From Actinomadura rayongensis (GTDB taxonomy: Bacteria > Actinomycetota > Actinomycetes > Streptosporangiales > Streptosporangiaceae), in assembly GCF_009831215.1 (NCBI RefSeq), contig NZ_WUTW01000004.1, positions 1 through 64,000 on the forward strand: a stretch of DNA of 64,000 bases, written 5' to 3'. Within the stretch, counting starts at the first letter, position 1. The number at the start of each line of letters is the position of its first letter. The notes below the pieces were generated by a model. That model saw only the letters and a program-made list of their open reading frames with translations. It was not told the DNA's origin and searched no databases. The position numbers and the translations under genes were made by a program. This document shows positions 16,212 through 24,038 of the stretch, piece after piece.

Positions 16212-17558
16212 TCAGACGAGCGAGTCGGGACGTTCCGCGACGGCACCGCCCGCCGGAGCGTCCTCGACCGGCCCGGCGGCCCGGACGGGGTAGGGCGTGG
16301 TGTCGACGGAGCGCCGCCGGCACGTCAGCGGCCCGAGGCCCGCCAGCGCCGCGACGACCTGCTCCCGCAGCCCCGCCGGGGCCGACCGGGTGACGACGAG
16401 CCCGAGCGCGGTGGCACCGGCCAGCGGCTCGGCCTCCAGATCCGCCAGACGGGTCACCACCCGCACCGCGGGGAAGCGGGCCGAGCGGCGGGCGACCCGC
16501 ACGTCCGGATCACGCTCGTCGGCGGCGAGGACGAAGGTCAGCTCGCTGCCGGACGACACCGAGGCGATCGTCTGCGCCCGGTCGGACGCGGCGTCGCACA
16601 GCACGTCGAAGTGGTGCCCGGCCAGCTCCGGGACGTGGTCGCGCAGCGCCGTCACGATCGGCAGGGCGTCCTCGACGGCCATGCCGGGGTCGATCACGAA
16701 GGACACCGCGTCGCGCGCCCGGGCCGCCGCCGGGACGTCCGCCACGTCGTGGACGACCTCGGCGGCGGGGCCCGCGCAGGCCGTCAGGACGGGGAGCGAC
16801 GCGTGGCGCCGGTCCCCGATCACCACGACGCGATCGCCCCGGGCCGCGTAGGCGGCGGCGTCGGCCTGGACGGCGGTCACCAGCGGGCACGTCCCGTCGA
16901 TCACCCGCAGCCGCCGCCGGGCCGCCTCCGCCCGGACCGCCGGGGGCACGCCGTGCGCGGGGAACGCCACCGGGGCTCCGTCGGGCACCGCGTCGAGGTC
17001 GTCGACGCAGACCACGCCGGCCTGTTCCCACCCCGTCGGCCACGGCGCGCCGGTGACGGGACGGCCGACGACGAACACCCGGCCGCCGTCCGATCGGGTC
17101 GCCGCGCGCGCCATGCCGTCGATCATCCGCGCCGCGCGCCGTCCGCCCCGGCACAGGGCCGGCATGTCGGTCACGAGCAATCGGCGGCTCCGCAGCAGCG
17201 CCGTCCATCGCCCCATCGCCGCGCTCACCGCGGCCGAGGCGACGCCGTCGTCGCGATGGGCCACGAGCGCGAATCCGCCGACGCCGCCGTCGCGGCCCAC
17301 CCACGAAACCGCGGACAGGACACCGGCGGCCGACGGCCCCGCGCCGATCTCCCCGCCGCCCGGCACCGCGCGCAATTCCACGACGCGATCATTTCCGGCG
17401 CCGCGCGCGAGCGTTTCGGACATCCATTCGACCAGCAAAGGGGCGGCGTCACAGCGGACCACGCCGCGTTCCGGATCAGTGAACCACGGCAGGACCAGCA
17501 CGCACCCGATCCGGCCGTCGGGGACCCGGACCTGCCGCCGCTGCAGAGTTAGTTTCAT
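16212..17558 (-). CDS. IspH(LytB)-like iron-sulfur protein with N-terminal extension
   Basis: A 448-residue homologue of 4-hydroxy-3-methylbut-2-enyl diphosphate reductase. The three cluster-ligand cysteines are kept with IspH spacing: Cys136 (LCRGGRRA), Cys224 (DGTCPLV) and Cys321 (LCDAASDRAQ). So are AHGV (His202) and a later His252. But the IspH HPEVEG segment holding the catalytic glutamate reads HASLPV here, and about 125 residues precede the IspH-like core. It therefore probably does a different reductive dehydroxylation or electron-transfer reaction, perhaps on an acyl chain made by the neighbouring synthase (inference). ATG at 17558 sits 4 nt after GGAG; a GTG one codon earlier is less well spaced. 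It converges on the truncated regulator with 9 bp between them. Confidence 0.8.
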   Translation of the reverse strand: MKLTLQRRQVRVPDGRIGCVLVLPWFTDPERGVVRCDAAPLLVEWMSETLARGAGNDRVVELRAVPGGGEIGAGPSAAGVLSAVSWVGRDGGVGGFALVAHRDDGVASAAVSAAMGRWTALLRSRRLLVTDMPALCRGGRRAARMIDGMARAATRSDGGRVFVVGRPVTGAPWPTGWEQAGVVCVDDLDAVPDGAPVAFPAHGVPPAVRAEAARRRLRVIDGTCPLVTAVQADAAAYAARGDRVVVIGDRRHASLPVLTACAGPAAEVVHDVADVPAAARARDAVSFVIDPGMAVEDALPIVTALRDHVPELAGHHFDVLCDAASDRAQTIASVSSGSELTFVLAADERDPDVRVARRSARFPAVRVVTRLADLEAEPLAGATALGLVVTRSAPAGLREQVVAALAGLGPLTCRRRSVDTTPYPVRAAGPVEDAPAGGAVAERPDSLV

Positions 17559-17584
17559 CACGCTCCACTGAACGCGCCAACGTT

Positions 17585-17600
17585 AACACGGGCCCGCGTT
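17585..17600. promoter_or_regulatory. near-perfect palindrome in the ispH-like/regulator divergent region
   Basis: AACACGGGCCCGCGTT is a 16-bp palindrome with one mismatched pair, 27 bp upstream of the IspH-like start. It is a candidate operator for the leftward gene. No match to a known regulator site is recognised. Confidence 0.35.
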
Positions 17601-17665
17601 GATCACATTGCACGGCACAAAGAGCAGGGAAGGTATAGCGCATTCACGCCCGGCGGCCCAGAAAT

Positions 17666-17695
17666 ATGTCTCGCTTGAACGGCATGTCTCGCCTG
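17666..17695 (+). promoter_or_regulatory. 18-bp-spaced direct repeats upstream of the TPR-HTH regulator
   Basis: ATGTCTCGCTTG (17666-17677) and ATGTCTCGCCTG (17684-17695) are 18 bp apart. They match the ATGTCACGCCTT core and the spacing of the synthase operator at 8125-8210. A TACGAT -10 candidate lies at 17735-17740. Shared sites suggest the regulator controls both itself and the synthase. Confidence 0.6.
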
Positions 17696-17805
17696 CGGTC
17701 GACGCGACGGAGGATTGAACGCAAAGAATCCAGGTACGATCCGCCCATGACTCCCAAGGCGAAGAACCGTCGGGAGCGCGACAATCCCCCTAGTGGAGCA
17801 CGGAA

Positions 17806-19194
17806 ATGGCGGATTCCCGGATCCCCAACCCTTTGCTGCGCGCCCTGCTCGACGAGACCGGATGGAGCGGTGCCGAGCTGGCGCGGCACGCCGCCGCGGT
17901 CGCGGCCGAACAGGGCTCCCCGCACACCTTCGACCGCAAGACGGTGTCGTTCTGGCTGACGGGGCGCCGTCCGCGACCGCCCGTTCCGGCGATCGTGGCC
18001 GAAACCTTCTCCCGTGCCCTCGGCCGCCGCGTGACCGTCGCCGAGACCGGTCTGGCCCGCGCGGCGCCGCGCCCCTCGGCCGCCCGCACGAGCCCGCACG
18101 CCGGACCGTCCGACCCCGCGGCGGCGCTGCGCGACCTCGGCCGGACCAAGCATCACGGGCCGGCGGACGCCGCGTACCGCCTCGCCCTGCTCGACGTCCC
18201 GACGTGGACCCGGGCCGCGGGCGGACGGACCGCGCCGACCATCCCGACGGACCAGGCCGAGACGGTGACCGCGCCGCAGGTGGAGACGGTCGAGCAGATG
18301 GTGCGGCTGTTCCTGGACAACGACGGCGCGTTCGGCGGCGGCTACGCCCGCGGGCCGCTCGCCGCGTACCTGGCCCATGACGTGGCGCCCCTGCTTCGGG
18401 CGTCCGCCCCGCCGCCGCTGCGCCTGCGGCTGCTCCGCGCCGCGACCCGGCTGACCTATCTGTGCGCGTTCACCTGCTTCGACGACGAGGAGCACGCCCT
18501 CGCCCAGCGCTACCACCGCGCCGCCCTCGACCTGGCCGTCGAGGCGGCGGACCCGGCGGGCTACGCTGTCGTCCTGCGGGCCATGTCGGTCCAGGCCCGC
18601 TCGCTCGGGCACCACCACGAAGCCCTCGTCCTCGCCGAGAACGCCGCCGCCACCGGGCAGCGGAAGGCGGGCCCCGCCCGGCACGCGTTCCTCCTCGGCC
18701 AGGTCGCCGTCGCCGCCGCGGCCGAGGCCGACCGCTCGACCGCGCTCTCGGCCCTCGCGGCGGCCGAACGCCTGCTGGACCGGTCGACCTCGCGGTCCAC
18801 GGCCCACCAGGTCCGGCCGTCGCAGACCGCGCCCGGGCCCGCGGACGTCATCGGGGGCTACCATCCGGCCGCGCTCGCCCACCAGGAGGCCGCCGTCCGG
18901 GCGCTGCTCGGCGACCTCCGGGGCGCCATCGCGGCGCTGAAGACCTCCCTGCGGCACCGGCCGTCCGACGAGCGCCGGTCCCGCGCGGTCACCACCGCCC
19001 GCCTGGCCGAACTCCAGCTGCGGACCGGGCACCTCGACCAGGCCGTCTGCACCTGGCACGCGTTCCTCGACGACTATCCCCATCTGTCGTCCGGCCGGGT
19101 GACCTCGGCGTTGCGCACCATGAAGGCCCACCTGCGTCCCCACGCCGACAACGCCGGAGCACGCCACCTCCTCGCCCGGGCCGCCGAGCTGTAG
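17806..19194 (+). CDS. HTH-TPR transcriptional regulator (cluster regulator candidate)
   Basis: A 462-residue regulator. Residues about 10-80 form a Xre-like helix-turn-helix with the pattern LLDETGWSGAELARHA, then a D-K-T-V-S-F-W-L recognition segment and RPRPPVPAIVAE. This N-terminus is common to a large actinomycete family of HTH proteins with tetratricopeptide sensor regions. The remaining residues are Ala/Leu-rich helical repeats, paralogous to the product of 15096-16202. ATG at 17806 has GGAG upstream. The 18-bp-spaced direct repeats in its promoter match those at the synthase promoter, making it the best candidate for the factor that binds both (inference). Confidence 0.85.
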   Translation: MADSRIPNPLLRALLDETGWSGAELARHAAAVAAEQGSPHTFDRKTVSFWLTGRRPRPPVPAIVAETFSRALGRRVTVAETGLARAAPRPSAARTSPHAGPSDPAAALRDLGRTKHHGPADAAYRLALLDVPTWTRAAGGRTAPTIPTDQAETVTAPQVETVEQMVRLFLDNDGAFGGGYARGPLAAYLAHDVAPLLRASAPPPLRLRLLRAATRLTYLCAFTCFDDEEHALAQRYHRAALDLAVEAADPAGYAVVLRAMSVQARSLGHHHEALVLAENAAATGQRKAGPARHAFLLGQVAVAAAAEADRSTALSALAAAERLLDRSTSRSTAHQVRPSQTAPGPADVIGGYHPAALAHQEAAVRALLGDLRGAIAALKTSLRHRPSDERRSRAVTTARLAELQLRTGHLDQAVCTWHAFLDDYPHLSSGRVTSALRTMKAHLRPHADNAGARHLLARAAEL

Positions 19195-19267
19195 GCGGCA
19201 TGGGCGCGGGTCGTCCCGGGTACATGATCATCGCCGCGCCGGGGGGCGCGCGGCGGGGGGTGGCCGC

Positions 19268-21058
19268 ATGCCGGGACGGATCGCGCCGCGCGTGCCGCCG
19301 CGGCGGGCCGAGCGGGAGCGGCTCGGCGCGTTCGGCGGGCTGGCGGCGCTCTCGCTGGACGCGCTGAGTTCGGTCGCGTACGGGCCGGAGGCGATCGTCC
19401 TCGTGCTCGTCGCGGCCGGGACGTCGGCGGTGCGGCTGACGCTGCCGGTCGCGGGCGCCATCGCGGTGCTGCTGGCGGTGCTCGTCGTGTCGTACCGGCA
19501 GGTCATCGCCGTCCATCCGAACGGCGGCGGCTCGTACGCGGTCGCCAAGAGCGAGCTGGGCGGGCCGGTCAGCCTGCTGGCGGCGGCGAGCCTGGTCGTC
19601 GACTACGTCCTGACGGTCGCGGTGAGCCTGTCGGCGGGCGCGGCGGCGGTGGTGTCGGCGTTCCCAGGGCTGTCGGGGCACATGCTGACGCTCGCGCTCG
19701 GCGGGCTCGCGGTGCTGACGGCGGTGAACCTGTGGGGCATCGCCGAGAGCGCGCGGGTGCTGATGCTGCCGATGGCCGCGTTCGTCACGGTGATCCTCGC
19801 GGTGATCGTCACCGGGCTGGCCCGGGGGCATCCGGCGGCGGCGGTCGGCGGGGCGCCGGCCGTGCACGCGGCGGAGGCGGTCGGGTTCCTGCTCGTCCTC
19901 AAGGCGTTCTCGGCGGGCTGCTCGGCGCTGACGGGCGTCGAGGCGATCGCCAACGCCGTCCCGGCCTTCCAGGAGCCCCGGGCGCGGCGGGCGCAGCGCA
20001 CCGAGATGATGCTCGGCGCGCTGCTCGGGACGATGCTGCTCGGGCTCGCGCTGCTCATCACCCGCGACCACGTCGCGCCGCGCGCGGGCGTGACCGTCCT
20101 CGCGCAGCTCACGGCGGGCGCTTTCGGGACGGGCCCGCTCTACTACGCCGCGAACCTCGTCACGACGCTCGCGCTCTGCCTCGCCGCGAACACGAGCTTC
20201 GGCGGGCTGCCGGTGCTGCTCAGCCTGCTCGCCAAGGACGGGCGGCTGCCGCACCTGTTCGCGCTGCGGTCGCGGCGGCCGGTGTACCGGTTCGGGATCG
20301 TCGCGCTCGCGGTGTGCGCGGCGGTGCTGCTCCTCGCGGTGGACGCCGAGACGTCCCGGCTCATCCCGCTGTACGCGATCGGCGTGTTCATCGGGTTCAC
20401 GGTCAGCCAGACGGGCCTCGTCCGGCACTGGCGGACGAGGCGTCCCCCGCGCTGGGCGGTGCACGCCGTCCTGAACGGCACCGGGGCGCTGCTGACGGCG
20501 ACGGCGGCCGTCGTGTTCCTCGTCACCAAGTTCCTTGAGGGCGCGTGGGTCGTCGCCGTGATCATCCCGCTGCTCATGCTGCTGTTCTCGCGGATCCAGG
20601 GCTACTACCACGCGGTGGAACGGGAGCTGGCCGCGGGCGAGATCGTGCCGCCGCCGCGCGCCACCGCCGGGCTGGTGATCGTCCCGGTCGGCGGCATCGA
20701 CCGGCTGACCGCGCAGGCGCTGCGGGCCGCGCTGACGCTCGGTCCTGAGGTCGTCGCGATCGCCGTCCACGACGACCCCGAGCGCGGCGCGGCGTTCCGG
20801 GACCGGTGGAACCGGTGGGGCCCGGGCGTGCGGCTGGAGACGCTGAGCAGCCCGGACCACACGGTCGTCCACCCGATCGTCGGCTACGTGAAGGAGCGGC
20901 GGGACCGGCAGGTCGCGGTGCTCGTCCCGGAGGTCGAGCCGCGCCGGTGGCGGTTCCGGCTGCTCCAGGACCCGCGTCCGGTGATCCTCGCGACCCTGCT
21001 GCGCGCCGAGACGGACGCGATCGTCTGCACCTACCCCTACCGGCTGACGTCGCGGTGA
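19268..21058 (+). CDS. APC-superfamily amino-acid permease
   Basis: A 596-residue integral membrane transporter. After a basic N-terminus, LSLDALSSVAYGPEAI begins the first APC membrane helix, and NGGGSYAVAKSELG is the conserved motif between helices 2 and 3. About twelve hydrophobic segments fill residues 20-440. The last 150 residues are a soluble cytoplasmic tail, longer than in plain amino-acid permeases, resembling the larger KUP-like/APC proteins of actinomycetes. ATG at 19268 follows a G-rich ribosome site. Substrate unknown. Confidence 0.88.
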   Translation: MPGRIAPRVPPRRAERERLGAFGGLAALSLDALSSVAYGPEAIVLVLVAAGTSAVRLTLPVAGAIAVLLAVLVVSYRQVIAVHPNGGGSYAVAKSELGGPVSLLAAASLVVDYVLTVAVSLSAGAAAVVSAFPGLSGHMLTLALGGLAVLTAVNLWGIAESARVLMLPMAAFVTVILAVIVTGLARGHPAAAVGGAPAVHAAEAVGFLLVLKAFSAGCSALTGVEAIANAVPAFQEPRARRAQRTEMMLGALLGTMLLGLALLITRDHVAPRAGVTVLAQLTAGAFGTGPLYYAANLVTTLALCLAANTSFGGLPVLLSLLAKDGRLPHLFALRSRRPVYRFGIVALAVCAAVLLLAVDAETSRLIPLYAIGVFIGFTVSQTGLVRHWRTRRPPRWAVHAVLNGTGALLTATAAVVFLVTKFLEGAWVVAVIIPLLMLLFSRIQGYYHAVERELAAGEIVPPPRATAGLVIVPVGGIDRLTAQALRAALTLGPEVVAIAVHDDPERGAAFRDRWNRWGPGVRLETLSSPDHTVVHPIVGYVKERRDRQVAVLVPEVEPRRWRFRLLQDPRPVILATLLRAETDAIVCTYPYRLTSR

Positions 21059-21115
21059 CCGTTTCCGGCGCGCGGGCGCCGGGTAGGCGGCCGGTCCGAC
21101 CTGGAGGGAGCGACG

Positions 21116-21982
21116 ATGACGGCCGCGACGACGATCGTGATCGCGACCCGGGACCGCCGCGACCCGCTGCTCCGCACGCTCGGCGAGCTGACCGCGCTGC
21201 CGGACCGGCCGCCGGTGATCGTGGTGGACAACGGCTCGCGCGACGGGTCGCCGGACGCCGTGCGGGACGCGTTCCCCGGCGTCCGGGTCGTCGGGCTGCC
21301 CCGCAACCACGGCGCGTGCGCGCGCAACGTCGGCGTCCGGCTCGCGACGACGCCGTACGTGGCGTTCAGCGACGACGACTCGTGGTGGGAGCCGGACGCG
21401 CTCGGCGCGGCGGCGCGGCTGATGGACGCCCATCCCCGGCTGGCCGTGCTCATCGGCCGGATCCACCTCGGGTCCGGGGACGTCGACGTCGTGTCGCGGA
21501 AGATGCGCACCGCGCCGATCGGACGCGCGCCGGATCTGCCCGGGCCGTCCGTGCTGGGCTTCCCGGCGTGCGCGGCGGTCGTGCGGCGCACGGCGTTCCT
21601 CGCGGCGGGCGGCTTCGACGACCTGCTGTTCTTCGGCGGCGAGGAGAGCCTACTCGCGCTGGACCTGGCGGCGGGCGGCTGGGGCCTGGCGTACGCCGAC
21701 GAGGTCGTCGCGCGGCACTCCCCCGCGTCCGGACGGGACGAGACCCCGCCCGAACGCTGGGCGCTGCACCGCCGCAACGACCTGCTCGTGACGTGGATGC
21801 GGCTGTCCGGTCGACGCGCGCTCGCGCGGACGCTGGGGCTCGCCGCGCAGGCCGTCCGGGACCCGGCGGCGCGCAGCGCGTTCGGCGGGCTGCTGCGCCG
21901 GCTGCCCGCCGCGCTCGCACGGCGGCGCCCGGTGCCGCCGGCCGTGGCCGGGGGCGTCCGGGCGCTGCGCGAGCTGGAGTGA
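21116..21982 (+). CDS. family 2 glycosyltransferase
   Basis: A 288-residue GT-A fold enzyme. It starts with the strand TIVIATRDRRD, then VVDNGSRDGS (nucleotide-sugar binding) and the metal-binding DXD region as FSDDDSWW near residues 85-90. An acidic GGEES motif near 170 corresponds to the acceptor-site ED/EE of GT2 enzymes. No membrane segment is evident, so it is probably cytosolic, acting on a cell-surface precursor. GGAGGGAG lies 5-6 nt before the ATG. It stands 57 bp after the permease. Confidence 0.9.
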   Translation: MTAATTIVIATRDRRDPLLRTLGELTALPDRPPVIVVDNGSRDGSPDAVRDAFPGVRVVGLPRNHGACARNVGVRLATTPYVAFSDDDSWWEPDALGAAARLMDAHPRLAVLIGRIHLGSGDVDVVSRKMRTAPIGRAPDLPGPSVLGFPACAAVVRRTAFLAAGGFDDLLFFGGEESLLALDLAAGGWGLAYADEVVARHSPASGRDETPPERWALHRRNDLLVTWMRLSGRRALARTLGLAAQAVRDPAARSAFGGLLRRLPAALARRRPVPPAVAGGVRALRELE

Positions 21983-21986
21983 CGCC

Positions 21987-22352
21987 CTAGTCCTGCCGGT
22001 TCGGGTTCTCCAGCCGGAAGAAGTTGCTCGGCGTCCCGTCCTTCTTGTGCTCCTGGTAGAGGAAGTTGAGCCTGCGCTCCTCGAACGTCCGGAACCAGTC
22101 GTCCCAGGAGATCTCCTGGAGGTCCTGGCCGCCGTAGCCGGGGAAGTCCAGCAGCAGCCGCCCGGGACGGCCGTCGTACTCGCTGCCCGGGACGGTCGCC
22201 GGACGCGCCCCGCGCTCCTCGGCCCACTGGCGGATCACGCCGTGGTCGGTGGTGATCAGGCTGCGGCCCTCCCGCTCCTCGTGCTCGTCGGGGGAGGTCA
22301 CCACCTGCTGGTACGCGTGCTCGCCCTGGATGTCATGCCCCTGTGCGGACAT
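21987..22352 (-). CDS. small conserved hydrophilic protein, function unknown
   Basis: A 121-residue protein with a conserved C-terminal region: ITTDHGVIRQWAEERGARPATV, an acidic FPGYGG segment, ISWDDWF, and a final YQE-rich part. Proteins with this pattern are widespread in actinobacteria and some proteobacteria and carry no established function; database names for them vary. The ATG at 22352 has a strong GGAGGA ribosome site, so the N-terminal extension of the open frame is not used. It lies 75 bp downstream of the antiporter on the same strand. Confidence 0.8.
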   Translation of the reverse strand: MSAQGHDIQGEHAYQQVVTSPDEHEEREGRSLITTDHGVIRQWAEERGARPATVPGSEYDGRPGRLLLDFPGYGGQDLQEISWDDWFRTFEERRLNFLYQEHKKDGTPSNFFRLENPNRQD

Positions 22353-22427
22353 GGTCGTCCTCCTCTCGCGGTGCTCCGGACGCCGCCCCTCCCCGGACGC
22401 GGCGCTCGGCAAACCCCGCAGGGCCGC

Positions 22428-24014
22428 TCAGGGCCGCTCGGAGCGCAGGTCGAGGCGGCGCATCAGCCGGTCGACCAGATCGGGCGGCATCGCGCCCTCG
22501 CGGCGCGCGGCGAGGGCCTCGCGGCGGCCGGCGGCCAGGACGTCCTGCTGGATCTCGCGCATCATCCCGGCCTTGCGCATCGTCCGGCGGGCGCCGGCGA
22601 GAACCTCCTCGTCGGCCGCCTCGGGGTCGGCCTGCGCGAGACGCTGGACGAACGCGCCGCGCAGCCGCTCGTAGACCTCGTCGGGGATGTCGTCGCGGGA
22701 CCCGGCGATCTCCTTCAGCCGGGCCAGCTCGGCGCGCAGAACCCGCGTCATCAGCTCGCGCTCCAGGCGGCGTTCGACGGCCGTGTCGGCGGTGACGCCC
22801 GTCCAGCGCACGACGAGCGGGAGCGTCGGACCCTGGACGAGCAGCGTGAACAGCACGACGCCGAACGCCGTCACCATGATCTCCGAGCGGTACGGGAACG
22901 CGGCGCCGTGCTCGGTGGTGAGCGGCAGCGCGAGGGCCAGCGCGACGGACGCGACGCCGCGCATCCCCGCCCACCACGTGACGATGGTCTCCTGCCAGGT
23001 GTACGGCTCGTCCACGGTGTGCTCGCGCCGGCGGCTGGTGAACGCCCACCAGGTGACGAGCAGCCACGCCAGCCGCAGCAGCACGACCACGGCGACGACG
23101 GCGGCGGCGCTGCCGAGCATGCCGGTCCAGGACGTCCCGGTCGTCGCGAGGACGGTCGCCAGCTCCAGCCCGATCAGGCCGAACGCGAAGCCGCTGACGA
23201 GCAGTTCGATGACGTCCCAGACCGAGTCGCCGACGAGCCGGTAGGAGCTGTCGTCGGTCGCGGCGGCCTGCTCGGTCAGGTACAGCGCGGACACCAGCAC
23301 CGCGAGGACGCCGGACGCCTCGAACGCCTCCGCCAGCCCGTAGGCCGCGAACGGGACGAGCAGGCTGAACGCGACCTTCCACACGGCCTCGTCCAGGTGC
23401 TCCATCAGCCGGCTCGCCGCCCAGCCGAGGACCGTTCCACCCGCGACCGCGATCAACGCCGACAGCAAGAACGCGCCGACCGCGTGCCACGCCGAGAAGT
23501 GGCCCGTCACGACCGCCTCGACCGCGACGCCGTAGACGACGATCGCGGTGACGTCGTTGAACAGGCCCTCGCCCTCCAGCACGGACACCAGGCGGCGCGG
23601 CAGGCCCAGCCGGGACGCCAGCGCCGTCGCGGCGATCGGGTCGGGCGGGGCGACCAGCGCGCCGAGCGCGACCGCCGCCGCGACCGGCACCGCCACGTGC
23701 AGGGCGTGGAACGCCGCCGCCACGGCCGCCGCCGTGACCAGCACCAGCGCGACCGCCCGCGCGGTGATCGCCTGCCAGCTCGCCGCGAACTCGCGGAACG
23801 ACGTGCGGCGCGCCGCCGCGTACAGCAGCGGGGGCAGGACGAGCGGCAGGATGAGCTTCGGCTCGATCCGGATGTTCGGGACGGCCGGGATCACCGCGAG
23901 CACGCAGCCGAACACCGTCATGGTCACGGCCGGGGCCAGGCCGATCCGGCGGCTCAGCGGCTCGGCGAGCACGGCGCCGAACAGCACGACGAACAGCAGG
24001 GCGAGCTGGTCCAC
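22428..24014 (-). CDS. CPA1-family Na+/H+ antiporter (NhaP-like)
   Basis: A 528-residue cation/proton antiporter with about twelve membrane segments in residues 1-400. The paired motifs GALVAPPDPIAATAL and LEGEGLFNDVTAIVVY are the conserved ion-binding region of CPA1 proteins. A charged cytoplasmic tail of about 120 residues, rich in Arg, Glu and Ala, follows. It should expel Na+ in exchange for H+. It lies just downstream of sbcC on the same strand, with 24 bp between, so it may be co-transcribed. Confidence 0.92.
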   Translation of the reverse strand: MDQLALLFVVLFGAVLAEPLSRRIGLAPAVTMTVFGCVLAVIPAVPNIRIEPKLILPLVLPPLLYAAARRTSFREFAASWQAITARAVALVLVTAAAVAAAFHALHVAVPVAAAVALGALVAPPDPIAATALASRLGLPRRLVSVLEGEGLFNDVTAIVVYGVAVEAVVTGHFSAWHAVGAFLLSALIAVAGGTVLGWAASRLMEHLDEAVWKVAFSLLVPFAAYGLAEAFEASGVLAVLVSALYLTEQAAATDDSSYRLVGDSVWDVIELLVSGFAFGLIGLELATVLATTGTSWTGMLGSAAAVVAVVVLLRLAWLLVTWWAFTSRRREHTVDEPYTWQETIVTWWAGMRGVASVALALALPLTTEHGAAFPYRSEIMVTAFGVVLFTLLVQGPTLPLVVRWTGVTADTAVERRLERELMTRVLRAELARLKEIAGSRDDIPDEVYERLRGAFVQRLAQADPEAADEEVLAGARRTMRKAGMMREIQQDVLAAGRREALAARREGAMPPDLVDRLMRRLDLRSERP

Positions 24015-24038
24015 GTGATCAACCGTAACCCGGACGGG

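Noticed and set aside
16212-17558. Calling the IspH-like gene the housekeeping ispH
   Set aside because: The catalytic glutamate segment is lost and the protein has a long N-terminal extension, so the function is probably different.
17666-17959. 97-codon frame starting at 17666
   Set aside because: It overlaps the regulator gene out of frame, and its beginning is the direct-repeat operator.
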